Positions 44,501-52,137 of a DNA stretch of 64,000 bases are shown here, piece after piece (within the stretch, counting starts at the first letter, position 1; the number at the start of each line of letters is the position of its first letter). The notes under the pieces are model-generated. The model searched no databases. It was not told the DNA's origin and saw only the letters and a list, made by a program, of their open reading frames with translations. The translations under genes were made by a program, and so were the position numbers. The DNA comes from Planctomycetota bacterium (lineage in GTDB: Bacteria; Planctomycetota; UBA1135), in the NCBI GenBank assembly GCA_018671175.1, contig JABHIE010000029.1:1-64000 (forward strand), in the 5' to 3' direction.

Positions 44501-44973
44501 CCTTCGAGGGTGTACCAGAACACTTGCCCCAATGCTGTTGCGTCAGGCCCCAAAGTAGGGGATGCATCGCTCGGCATTAATCCTGGCGGCAGGGCATTTA
44601 GCTTTTCAAGAATGCGAGAGCGCGACCAATAGAACTCAATGTCTTCATTGAAAATAACATAGACCGTCGAAAACCCCATCATCGAGAAAGATCGAATCGT
44701 TTTGACGCCTGGAATGCCGAGCAAACTTGTCGTCAACGGGTAGGTGACTTGATCTTCGACATCTTGAGGCGAGCGCCCCATCCAGCGTGTAAAAACGATT
44801 TGTTGATTTTCACCAATGTCGGGGATGGCATCAACTGCGATGGGGTCGCGTGGCATCCAGCTCGGGCCAATGTCGAATGGCGCGACGCGGATACCCCAAC
44901 CGATGAGGAGGGTGAAGCCCATGAAAACGATGAGCTTCTGTGATAGGCAGGCGCGGAGGAAGGAACGCAGCAT
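41503..44973 (-). CDS. cusA: Heavy-metal efflux RND transporter CusA/CzcA-type
   Basis: The 1156-residue proton-driven inner-membrane pump of the HME-RND family has about 12 or more transmembrane segments and two large periplasmic loops. Methionines at the CusA metal-relay regions are present: REFMPQLDEG, PVSMVETVI and RIVMLQSGMRAPMG, which favours Cu/Ag over Zn/Co/Cd. It is about 100 residues longer than E. coli CusA, partly because of an extra hydrophobic stretch around residues 535-620. It sits between cusB (3-nt gap) and the YHS-like gene (ATGA overlap). Confidence 0.93.
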   Translation of the reverse strand: MLRSFLRACLSQKLIVFMGFTLLIGWGIRVAPFDIGPSWMPRDPIAVDAIPDIGENQQIVFTRWMGRSPQDVEDQVTYPLTTSLLGIPGVKTIRSFSMMGFSTVYVIFNEDIEFYWSRSRILEKLNALPPGLMPSDASPTLGPDATALGQVFWYTLEGRDADGNPTGGWDLDELRTIQDFNLRYALSSVAGVAEVASIGGFQREFQVEVDPDLMRAHGVHLHQVMKAVQKSNLEVGARTMEINAVEYVVRGRGWVENVSDLEQAVIRASADGVPLTIADVAHVQLGPAVRRGALDRGGAEAVGGVVVARYGDNPMAVIEGIKSKIAQIAPGMPRKTLADGTLSTMTVVPFYDRSGLIGETLDTLSRALIEEILVTIMVVVFMVMHLRSSFLISVLLPLAVLFTFIAMKLAGVDANVVALSGIAIAIGTMVDMGIVLSENILTRLQDPPDGEKPEQSVLEASTEVGSAILTAVATTVVGFLPVFAMTGAEGKLFKPLAFTKTFALTGSVMVALILIPVLALLLFPRRNNVITTFMRKHLHADNARVRMGSNGMLMLLVGWWLAGHWEPLGPDAGELFNLIFVLSLVFGLLGLFSLFHRAYESILRWCLAHKLAFLTLPVLTLVAGGYSWSGMGREFMPQLDEGSFLYMPTTMPHASIGEAMDALSRMDRSIEAIPEVEQVVGKIGRVESPLDPAPVSMVETVIHYRPEYRRLEDGTRVRQWRDHIKTPDDIWDAIVEAAALPGSTSAPKLQPISTRIVMLQSGMRAPMGLKLQGPDLETLSRVAVEFEALLRTSPGINPPTVAADRVVGKPYLEIEVNREAASRYGLNVADVQSVLQAAVGGKQVSTTVQGRERYPIIVRYARETRDSIEALENVRLRTPQGAQIPLSSVADISYVRGPQMIKTEDTFLTAYVVFDKHPGWAEVEVVEKAREFLQKQIDAGELVLPSGVSYKFAGSWENQVRANATLMVVLPLALALIMVILQLQFRRFSTTLLVFSGVVVAWAGGFIMLWLWGQDWFLDFHLLGRSMREVFQVHGYNLSIAVWVGFLALFGIATDDGVVMATYLRQTFDRDRPTTRESVREAVVIAGKRRVRPCLMTTATTLLALLPVLTATGRGADVMIPMAIPSFGGMTIAIMTMFLVPVLYSLIEERRVRKKP

Positions 44974-44976
44974 CGT

Positions 44977-46782
44977 TTACTCCTTGGTCGACTCGGTGGG
45001 TGGGATGGCGCGGCGTTCTTCGCCGCATCGCAACATGGATGCACCGAAATAGGGGTTGCTCAAGAGGTCATAATCTTGAATCCATTCTGCGCCCGTATCT
45101 TGGAATGCCATCGGGCAAAAGAAGACTCTCAAGGTGTCGCCACTTTTGCGCTCATAACCAAAAACTTCAATGGCGCGAATGTAGCCTTTGCTGAAACGGT
45201 CGAAACCCGTGCGTTGCGCTTCGATATCACCCGTTTGGCTCATGGCCTCTGCGCCGTTTTGCATGCGGGCGAATACGGGGCGCCATTCTTCAAGACCAGC
45301 GTTTTCGAGGCCGTCGGTGCTCAGCGTGCCGAGTAAATCCAGTGCCGTTTGCCCGGCCAACTGCGTCTTTGTGGCATCGTCGTCTGCAAGTGCGACTTGA
45401 GCTGCAAGGTAAGAATCAGCCAATGCGCCGAGTTTTACGCGCAGTGCGTTTGGCACATCGAAGGCAATCGCTTTTTTCTCGCCGGCCATGGACATCATGC
45501 TGGGCTTCGCCAAAATTTGCAGGGCAGAATCGACCTTGAAAGCACCCTTTGTGACGATTTCATCGCCTTCGTTTAGGCCTTCAAGAACCACCCAGAGATC
45601 TTGAGCGCGAGGGCCTAATGTTATTTCTCGACTTTCAAAAATGACATTTTCGGCGGATGGAATGCGCAAGAAAACAACTGCACGCTCGCCTGTTAAAAGT
45701 GGAGCTGTACGAGGAATCACTAACGGAGCATCTAGTGCCGCATTGGCTGCACTTGACACATTGCCGTTTAGATCAAGCGGTGCCTGAATGCGGGCGCGCA
45801 CAAACATCCCTGGGCGAAGCCGCCCGTCGGGATTCTCGGCCTCAAGGCGAACACCGACCGTGCGCGTTTTGGGGTCGACGGTTGGGTTCATGAAAACGAC
45901 TTCACCCATGAATGACTGTCCCGGGAAGGCGTCTACGGTGAAGGTCGCGCTTTGGCCCATTTTGAGCCAAGCCAAATCGGTCTCAAATGCCTCAAGCTCG
46001 ACCCAAACATGGCTCGCGTCGGCAATGAGGAAAAGCTCTGCGCCCTTTTTGACCCAGCTGCCTTCTGTCGCGTTTTGGGCCAAGACAATGCCGGCAGCAG
46101 GGGCGTGAAGTGTGATCCGTTCTTCGGCTTCTTCGAAATCGATGAGATCTTCGATTTGGCTGTCTGACATACCAAGCGCAATGAGTTTGGCTTGGCTCGC
46201 TGCGGCCAGTTTTTCATGGCTCGCATGGAGTGCACTCTCAGTGTTAGACGACTGCAATGCCGAGTGGATTTGCAACAGCTCTTGTTGAGCCGCAAATAAT
46301 TCAGGGCTCCAAATGTCAGCAAGCGCCTGGCCTTCGGAAACGGATGCACCGATGAAGTCAACATAGAGTTTGTCGAGACGGCCGCCCGTCCAAGCCGTGA
46401 GGCTCGAAACGCGGGTTTCATCCCATGAAACCTTTCCGACCAACTCGACTGCTCGAGCCACCGCGCGGCGCTCAACAGGGCTGGTTTGGATGTTTGCAAG
46501 AGCTCTCGCAGCTTCAGACATAGCGACTTGGCGCTCGCCAACTTGAGCCGCGTTGGGGTCAATCGGAATGAGCTCCATCCCGCAAATCGGGCAAGGTACG
46601 GGATCAGGGAACTGAAATTGCGGATGCATCGAGCAAGTCCAGAGGACATCCGCTTCGGCCTCGGCGGAACTCTCGGCATCGTGGTCATGATTCTCGGCAT
46701 TTTGGGGGCCGAGCGAGTGCCGACCCAGAAGGATGCCAATGACGAGAGCTAGGAAAGTAAAGAAGTAGGTGAGTTTGCGCAT
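44977..46782 (-). CDS. cusB: CusB-type periplasmic adaptor with metal-binding N-terminus and DUF3347-like C-terminus
   Basis: The 601-residue membrane-fusion protein has an N-terminal anchor or signal (about 4-20) and a His/Asp-rich stretch. The heavy-metal-binding domain follows, with C50, MH at 52-53, CPIC at 64-67 and M69. Lipoyl/coiled-coil/beta-barrel MFP domains cover about 100-410. A DUF3347-like C-terminal domain (about 445-590, with FFCPMAFQDTGAEW) ends it. It links CusA to the outer-membrane channel and passes metal to the pump. The order cusC-cusB-cusA with 2-3-nt gaps indicates one operon. Confidence 0.92.
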   Translation of the reverse strand: MRKLTYFFTFLALVIGILLGRHSLGPQNAENHDHDAESSAEAEADVLWTCSMHPQFQFPDPVPCPICGMELIPIDPNAAQVGERQVAMSEAARALANIQTSPVERRAVARAVELVGKVSWDETRVSSLTAWTGGRLDKLYVDFIGASVSEGQALADIWSPELFAAQQELLQIHSALQSSNTESALHASHEKLAAASQAKLIALGMSDSQIEDLIDFEEAEERITLHAPAAGIVLAQNATEGSWVKKGAELFLIADASHVWVELEAFETDLAWLKMGQSATFTVDAFPGQSFMGEVVFMNPTVDPKTRTVGVRLEAENPDGRLRPGMFVRARIQAPLDLNGNVSSAANAALDAPLVIPRTAPLLTGERAVVFLRIPSAENVIFESREITLGPRAQDLWVVLEGLNEGDEIVTKGAFKVDSALQILAKPSMMSMAGEKKAIAFDVPNALRVKLGALADSYLAAQVALADDDATKTQLAGQTALDLLGTLSTDGLENAGLEEWRPVFARMQNGAEAMSQTGDIEAQRTGFDRFSKGYIRAIEVFGYERKSGDTLRVFFCPMAFQDTGAEWIQDYDLLSNPYFGASMLRCGEERRAIPPTESTKE

Positions 46783-46784
46783 GA

Positions 46785-48101
46785 CTATTGGAGCAACGAG
46801 AGGCCAGAGAGGTTTTCAATTTGGGCGGCCGCAACAATCTCATCGGAGGCAGCGCGGGCAGCAGCAGTTTCAAAAGCCAAGAGTCGTTCTTGGCTCGCGG
46901 TTAAATCGAGGAAAGAGGCACCGGTCGTGCGATAACTTTCCTCAAGAGTGGCGAGGATTTGTTGCTCGCGTGGGATGAGCTCGTTTTGGTGCAAGCGCAA
47001 GCGGCGAGCGGCTTCGTCCATCGCGAAAACGGCCTGCGCCCATTGGCTTTGCAACTCTTGAGATCGAGCAATATGTTTTTGGCGGACGGAACTAAGCATA
47101 GCTTTTGCCTGCTCGACACGAGAAGTATTTCGCGCACCGTAAATGGGTAGGGTCATGCCGAAAACAAGAGCCGTTGCATCATCACCGGAAGTCTCTCCGG
47201 CCATGGGCTCGTCGCCGATAAAAGTATGCTCAAGACCAACCGTGAATTTTGGTTTGTTCTTGAGCCGCGCAAGCTGGATGTTTTCCGCGTTCGCGTTTTG
47301 CTGAGCTTCAAGAGCTAGCAAGCTCGGGTGGCCACCCCATGAAGCATCTGGCTGGCGGCCTATCACCAACGGCAACGGGTGCTCACCGGCTAGCAGAGTG
47401 GCTCCAACCGCACGATTGAGGTGTGATTGAAGAGGCGTTTTGAGAGCACGCAAGGTGCGCAGGCGCTCATTCAGAAGCGAGATGCGGGATTGCAATCGCA
47501 AGACATCCGCGAAAGCTGCATTGCCTGTTGAATAGCGTGTAGTGGCCACCGATTCCCAGTTTTGGAGCAACATTAAATGCTCGCTCATCAGGCTTTCTGC
47601 CGCGACTTGCCAGGCGAGCTCAGCCCAAGATTTAAGGATATCTCGGCGGACTTTGCGCCGCGCGCCTTCAAGAGCCCAGCGAGCGCTTTCCGCTTGAAGT
47701 GCCGCAACTTTACCTGCAGAGTCAAGCACACCAAACCAAGGGAAGGACTGCCGCAGAGCTAGTTTTGCATCGATGGGGCCATTTCGGGTTTCGATTGGAT
47801 TGATGCCTCCGCCGAGGTTTAACACAGGGTCAGGAAGTGCCGTGGCCTGTGGAACCAGCTCGATAGCCCTGCGCCACGCATAGAGAGCGTTTTGCAAATC
47901 AGGGTGCTGAGTGGAAGCGAGTGCTAATGCCTGTTCTAAATCAAGCGGCGCGCTTGCGTCAGGTAGCGCGGGCGCGGAGCTGAGAGACATGGCGTCAGCC
48001 TTAACTTGCCAGTCAGCAAGATTAGCGGTGAAATCACGAGGTGCGCTATGACAGGCGCTTAGAAGCAGCAAGGCCGCTGCAAGGGGTTTGTGCGTAAACA
48101 T
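46785..48101 (-). CDS. cusC: CusC/TolC-family outer-membrane efflux lipoprotein
   Basis: The 438-residue outer-membrane channel component has the lipobox LLLLSAC with Cys at about residue 17. Two repeats of the outer-membrane efflux domain are rich in long amphipathic helices (LDLEQALALASTQHPDL; DVLRLQSRISLLNERL; RQKHIARSQELQSQWAQ). It forms the exit duct with CusBA. A 96-nt gap separates it from the Cys-rich gene upstream. I see no clear regulatory site there. Confidence 0.9.
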   Translation of the reverse strand: MFTHKPLAAALLLLSACHSAPRDFTANLADWQVKADAMSLSSAPALPDASAPLDLEQALALASTQHPDLQNALYAWRRAIELVPQATALPDPVLNLGGGINPIETRNGPIDAKLALRQSFPWFGVLDSAGKVAALQAESARWALEGARRKVRRDILKSWAELAWQVAAESLMSEHLMLLQNWESVATTRYSTGNAAFADVLRLQSRISLLNERLRTLRALKTPLQSHLNRAVGATLLAGEHPLPLVIGRQPDASWGGHPSLLALEAQQNANAENIQLARLKNKPKFTVGLEHTFIGDEPMAGETSGDDATALVFGMTLPIYGARNTSRVEQAKAMLSSVRQKHIARSQELQSQWAQAVFAMDEAARRLRLHQNELIPREQQILATLEESYRTTGASFLDLTASQERLLAFETAAARAASDEIVAAAQIENLSGLSLLQ

Positions 48102-48197
48102 TTTCGTTACTACTCTGCATGGGTACCGGGAAAACCGGGGTGGGGTGGCGGAACAAAATCAACGCGCACATGACCAAAAAGTCATGGCGCGGATCCG

Positions 48198-48581
48198 CTA
48201 GCAGAGGAACGAACAATGGAGTAAATGCAAGGCCCCAGGTGGGCCGCGAAGTGAAATCAAATGAGAACTCACATCGGTTTGCCATGTGCTTGCTGAAGGA
48301 GGCAAGGCGATGGCGATAGAGGCCATGGCCGGCGCATCAACGCTGATAGGCGCCGAATCGCGCTCGGGCGTGGGAGAGGAGGCCGGCGTGCGGTCGGGCG
48401 CTTTAAAATTGCAGCAGCAGCCTTTACGCACAATAGGTGCGTCGCCAAGATCGCCTGGCTCAAGGGGTGAACAGCAGCCACAGCCTTTAGATGCGCAGGT
48501 CTCAGGCCCCTGAGCGCCAACCAAAGAGGTGGGCAGCAGGAGCAGGGCAATGAGCCCTAAGGAGGCGAGGCGGCGCAGCAT
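48198..48581 (-). CDS. Small Cys-rich exported protein, head of the Cus operon
   Basis: The 127-residue protein has a signal peptide (about 1-24, LIALLLLPTSLVGAQG). Two cysteine clusters follow (C29, C34, C36, C37 and C55-C57), then a Pro/Ser-rich linker and a hydrophobic C-terminus ending LLHCSFLC. No family was recognised. The clusters suggest soft-metal binding (Cu or Ag), and its place ahead of cusCBA supports that. ATG 48581 is supported by a TATGCT box 6 nt upstream and by the position of the signal peptide. Confidence 0.7.
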   Translation of the reverse strand: MLRRLASLGLIALLLLPTSLVGAQGPETCASKGCGCCSPLEPGDLGDAPIVRKGCCCNFKAPDRTPASSPTPERDSAPISVDAPAMASIAIALPPSASTWQTDVSSHLISLRGPPGALHLLHCSFLC

Positions 48582-48587
48582 GATGAA

Positions 48588-48593
48588 AGCATA
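48588..48593 (-). promoter_or_regulatory. -10-like element of the Cys-rich/Cus operon
   Basis: TATGCT reads on the minus strand 6 nt before the ATG at 48581. No CueR/CusR-like operator dyad was recognised nearby. Confidence 0.4.
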
Positions 48594-48635
48594 CAACACG
48601 ATGGCTCGGATGTGGTTCTTCGCTTTCTTGTGGCT

Positions 48636-48641
48636 TATGAT
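48636..48641 (+). promoter_or_regulatory. -10-like element of the TehA/SLAC1-type gene
   Basis: TATGAT ends 5 nt before ATG 48647, too close for a ribosome-binding site in the leader. Confidence 0.45.
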
Positions 48642-48646
48642 TCACC

Positions 48647-49621
48647 ATGACAAAATGCGCTGAAAGCCGCCTTCGTTTCCTGCCCATCCCACTATTTGGT
48701 TCCGTGATGGGGCTTGTTGGCCTCGCCGTCGCCTGGATGCGTTATGACGAGTTTCTAGGCGGCGACGCGGGGCTCGGTGGCCCGTTGCGCTGGGCTGTGA
48801 CGGCTTGGTTTGCCTTTTTAACTTTGGCTTATCTGGCAAAGGCTGTCTTCCATTTTGACGCAGTCCTAGAGGAGTTTCGCCATCCCGTGCGCAGCAATTT
48901 TTTCCCGGCCTTTTCGATTTGTTTCCTATTACTGTCGATTGCTTGGCTGAATGCTGCTCCGGCAGCGGCTCAAGTGATGTGGTGGGTTGGCGCGCCCATG
49001 CACCTGCTTTTCACGCTGGTTTCATTGTCGAATTGGCTTGACAAAAAAGTAAAAATTCAAACGCTTAACCCAGCTTGGTTTATTCCGGTCGTCGGCAATA
49101 TTCTGATCCCAGTTGCGGGCGTGAAAATAGCCCACCCTGACATTTCATGGTTTTTCTTTTCTATAGGGCTGATCTACTGGGTGGCCTTGTTTACGATCGT
49201 GCTCGAGCGGTTGGTCTTTCATGACCCTCTGCCCGCAAAGTTGAAGCCGACTCTCTTTATCCTTGTCGCGCCACCGGCTGTGGCATTTATCGCTTGGGTG
49301 AAACTTAATGCTCTTGAAACGGGGCATCCTGTCTTGGATAACGCAGGTCGTCTTTTGTACTTTTTCGGGATGTTCACTTTGTTGCTGTTGTTTTTCCGGA
49401 TTCGACCTCGGAAGACGACTTTTTTCGTTTCATGGTGGGCCTACACATTCCCGATGGCCGCGGCGACTTTGTCTACCATTTTGATGGCGCATATCACAAA
49501 ATTAGACTTTTACCACAATTTGGCAATTGGTCTGCTCATCGCTACGACAGTCGTCAACATCATCGTGTTGTTTGCGACTTTGCGAGCGGCAATCAAGGGT
49601 GAGGTTTGCGTTCCCGAATAG
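48647..49621 (+). CDS. SLAC1/TehA-family (TDT) anion transporter
   Basis: The 324-residue membrane protein has about ten hydrophobic helices. The N-terminal PIPLFGSVMGLVGLAVAW and the central TLNPAWFIPVVGNILIPVAG match the tellurite-resistance/dicarboxylate transporter (TDT) family that includes TehA and plant SLAC1 anion channels. The transported ion cannot be told from the sequence. It is divergent from the metal-efflux operon across 65 nt, but a functional link is not shown. Confidence 0.85.
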   Translation: MTKCAESRLRFLPIPLFGSVMGLVGLAVAWMRYDEFLGGDAGLGGPLRWAVTAWFAFLTLAYLAKAVFHFDAVLEEFRHPVRSNFFPAFSICFLLLSIAWLNAAPAAAQVMWWVGAPMHLLFTLVSLSNWLDKKVKIQTLNPAWFIPVVGNILIPVAGVKIAHPDISWFFFSIGLIYWVALFTIVLERLVFHDPLPAKLKPTLFILVAPPAVAFIAWVKLNALETGHPVLDNAGRLLYFFGMFTLLLLFFRIRPRKTTFFVSWWAYTFPMAAATLSTILMAHITKLDFYHNLAIGLLIATTVVNIIVLFATLRAAIKGEVCVPE

Positions 49622-49627
49622 TTAGCC

Positions 49628-49633
49628 GATAAT
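49628..49633 (+). promoter_or_regulatory. -10-like element of trmB
   Basis: GATAAT ends 9 nt before ATG 49643, within the 21-nt gap after the preceding gene. Confidence 0.3.
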
Positions 49634-49642
49634 GCTCGGCTC

Positions 49643-50596
49643 ATGAAGCCTAGGCCCGACCTTCTGCAACGCTTTCTTCTGCATCCCGCAGAGCTTGATC
49701 CATGCCCTCCTGACTGGCAGGCGGTCTTTGGGCGTCAGGCGCCACTGGCCGTCGAGATCGGCTTTGGTGGGGGCGAATACATGGCCTGGCAGGCAGGGCG
49801 AAAACTCGATACTGATTTTGTTGGCATTGAGCTGCCTCCAGATTGCATTGTGCATGGCGTGCCGCATCTTGCGGAAGCAGCCTTGAGCAATGTCCGCCTC
49901 ATCCAGGGGGATGCGCGCTACCTTTTGCGCGAGTTGTTTGCACCGCAATCCCTTTCGCATGTACTGATGCAATTCCCGATGCCTTGGCCGAAAGAAAAGC
50001 ATGCCAAGCACCGGGTGTATAGCCCTCACTTCGCGGCAACTTTGGCTGATGTTCTCGCTCCAGACGGCTGTTTTGAGTTGGTCACGGATCAAGACTGGTA
50101 TGCGAATGAAACGGCTGCCATCCTTGGTGCGGACGGTCGTTTTGAAACGAGCGCTGTTGAGGTTAATCCTGAGCGGCCATTCAAAACGCGCTACGAAACA
50201 AAATGGCTCGAAGAGGGCCGTTCCATTTATCGCGTTACTGCAAAAGTTGTGCGCTTTGAGCTCGCTCCCCGTATTTTTACCGACCAACCCATGGATATCT
50301 TCCGCCTTAACTCTGTACCTGAATCTGACACAGCCCAAGCTCTAGCCGGCCAAAAGCATCGTAGCGATGAGTTCATCCTTGAAATCAAAGATGTGTATCA
50401 GTCGGCGAGCGGTTGGCTGATTGGTGTGGTGGTGTCAGACGATGCTTTTGCCCAGCGCTTTCATCTTGAAGTGGTCGCTAAAAGAGATGGCCGCGTCTTG
50501 CTGAAAATTGGGCAAGTGCCGCGGCCGTATTTCACGAAAGGAGTACGAGCTTCAATTGAGCTCGTGGGGCGTTTGCTCAGTGGCGAGCCCGCTTAA
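49643..50596 (+). CDS. trmB: tRNA (guanine-N7-)-methyltransferase with C-terminal extension
   Basis: The 317-residue SAM-dependent enzyme methylates G46 of tRNA. The SAM motif is EIGFGGGEYMAW, the acidic loop is FVGIELPPDC, and the family block is MQFPMPWPKEKHAKHRV with ELVTDQDWY later. After about residue 215 comes an extra domain of about 100 residues (HRSDEFILEIKDVYQSASG and a beta-rich end) not found in typical short TrmB. The stop overlaps the convergent secreted-protein gene by four bases (TTAA). Confidence 0.9.
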   Translation: MKPRPDLLQRFLLHPAELDPCPPDWQAVFGRQAPLAVEIGFGGGEYMAWQAGRKLDTDFVGIELPPDCIVHGVPHLAEAALSNVRLIQGDARYLLRELFAPQSLSHVLMQFPMPWPKEKHAKHRVYSPHFAATLADVLAPDGCFELVTDQDWYANETAAILGADGRFETSAVEVNPERPFKTRYETKWLEEGRSIYRVTAKVVRFELAPRIFTDQPMDIFRLNSVPESDTAQALAGQKHRSDEFILEIKDVYQSASGWLIGVVVSDDAFAQRFHLEVVAKRDGRVLLKIGQVPRPYFTKGVRASIELVGRLLSGEPA

Positions 50597-52110
50597 GGTA
50601 TTTCGTGAATCGTTAAAAAGATGCTTTTGTGTTGGCTGAAAGGCGAGTTTGGTAATTTGCCTTCGATGCAGATGGGCACAATATCACGGACGCGTAGGCC
50701 AACGGAATTGTAGTCAGTCAAGAAAGTAGCGGATGGCCTGGAGGCGTCTCGAATAGATGGGTAGGCGCTCAGAATTGTGCGCCCTGAAAGAGGTAAGAAA
50801 GCTCGGATTCCACTGCTCGTCGATGCCAGACAGCCACGGAAAGACGGCCCATGAATGGGTACGGGCATGCTGTCTTCACGCGCGGGTGCGTTACTCCAGT
50901 TGAAGTCGATGGTCGTAGTAGAGCCATTGGGGTGATATTCAATCTGTTGATAGCCAACACCAGGCTCCATGAGGCTTTCGTTGAGCTTGTCAATCCAGGC
51001 AAGAGAGACTGTATTGAAGCGATCGTCTTGCGAAGTGGATAAATTCGGGCGCCTCTGGGGAAAAGAAGACCCATCAGACGGGCGACGCACACCTTTAAAT
51101 TCATTGTGATTTAATTCTGAAAGCGGCGGGTTTGCAGCAAAACCAGAAAAGCGCTTCACATTGATGACGCCTTTGAATTCGATACCAACAAAAACGGGAA
51201 CGCCAGTTAGAGGGTCAGGGTGGCCATCAAAACGATATTCTTCGTAGGCAATGACGAGATTGCGGTCGTCATCCTCAACAATGTCAGGCAATATTTGGCC
51301 ACCATTGGATGGATTGAGCGCGTCGTGCAAATCCCAAGGAATGTCGCCTTCAAGAGTGATTGGGCCTTGAATGGTTGGTGCTCCGGGTTGTGTCCAATTT
51401 AGTCGTGCGATGTCAATATCGTAATCTTGGAATGTATTGTGCCCCTGGATGACCGTGCGTTTGTGATTGGCGTAAGCAACCGCGCATGCGGATGGGTTGC
51501 TAGCCAAAGCCACCATGTCGGGCATAATGCCAGCCTCGCCTTTATCGATGAGCGGCAAACCCACTGGGTAGCCCACACCTGGCGCGAGAGTATGCAAGAT
51601 GGGGGAGAGATCGTCAGTCGCATTACGGATGAGTTCCCCAATCGAGTCGCGGCACTCAACACGAGCTGTTTCAAGGCGAGAATCGGCTGCAGTGCTGTAG
51701 CGATTATGCCTTGGCCAAGTGATGACGAAAGAGCCATCAGCCATAGCGCAGACATCAGGTTTGTTGCAAGTGTCGCGGTTAATAGGGTCGATGGCAGTGT
51801 AGACACCGACCTCAGGGTCGCCAAGCAAGTAATGGAACTCGTCGGTTTTGGCAGTTACCCAGCCTTGGACTTGCGTGCGCAAGACAAGCATGCCCTCTAC
51901 ATGTCTTAATTCGGAATCAAGAGCATTAATTCCGTGGTAAGCCACAAAAATATCACCATATTGATTTACAGCAATTGTGGCATGGTCGACATCGGCATCT
52001 GGGTTTTTAGAAGCCAGGCGGAAGGTCGTGTCGAAAGAAACAGGAGGCGTTTGAGCCGCTAGTGGGTTCAAGAAAGCGCATAGAATTGCGGAAATAAGAG
52101 GGAATCTCAT
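50593..52110 (-). CDS. Secreted beta-rich protein of unknown function
   Basis: The protein of about 505 residues has a signal peptide (FPLISAILCAFLNPLAAQ). It then shows repeated short blocks of the type I.VN..GDIFVAY and SFVITWPRHN, AVAYANHKR, NLVIAYEEY. Their spacing suggests a beta-propeller or sialidase-like fold without recognisable catalytic residues. Start 52110 or the adjacent ATG 52113 is possible; TAAACT lies 6 nt before 52110. It is convergent with trmB and divergent from alkC. Function is unknown. Confidence 0.72.
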   Translation of the reverse strand: MRFPLISAILCAFLNPLAAQTPPVSFDTTFRLASKNPDADVDHATIAVNQYGDIFVAYHGINALDSELRHVEGMLVLRTQVQGWVTAKTDEFHYLLGDPEVGVYTAIDPINRDTCNKPDVCAMADGSFVITWPRHNRYSTAADSRLETARVECRDSIGELIRNATDDLSPILHTLAPGVGYPVGLPLIDKGEAGIMPDMVALASNPSACAVAYANHKRTVIQGHNTFQDYDIDIARLNWTQPGAPTIQGPITLEGDIPWDLHDALNPSNGGQILPDIVEDDDRNLVIAYEEYRFDGHPDPLTGVPVFVGIEFKGVINVKRFSGFAANPPLSELNHNEFKGVRRPSDGSSFPQRRPNLSTSQDDRFNTVSLAWIDKLNESLMEPGVGYQQIEYHPNGSTTTIDFNWSNAPAREDSMPVPIHGPSFRGCLASTSSGIRAFLPLSGRTILSAYPSIRDASRPSATFLTDYNSVGLRVRDIVPICIEGKLPNSPFSQHKSIFLTIHEIP

Positions 52111-52116
52111 CATTAC

Positions 52117-52122
52117 AGTTTA
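52117..52122 (-). promoter_or_regulatory. -10-like element of the secreted-protein gene
   Basis: TAAACT reads on the minus strand 6 nt before the ATG at 52110, in the 27-nt gap to the divergent alkC gene. Confidence 0.35.
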
Positions 52123-52137
52123 CCTTGAAAAGGCAAG

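Noticed and set aside
45933-46739. Minus-strand open frame of 268 codons inside cusB in another frame
   Set aside because: The cusB frame holds the metal-binding, MFP and DUF3347-like domains. The alternative frame is Ser/Arg-rich with no motif.
48102-48197. Possible metal-responsive operator in the gap before cusC
   Set aside because: I looked for a dyad or CueR/CusR-like box and saw none that could be supported.
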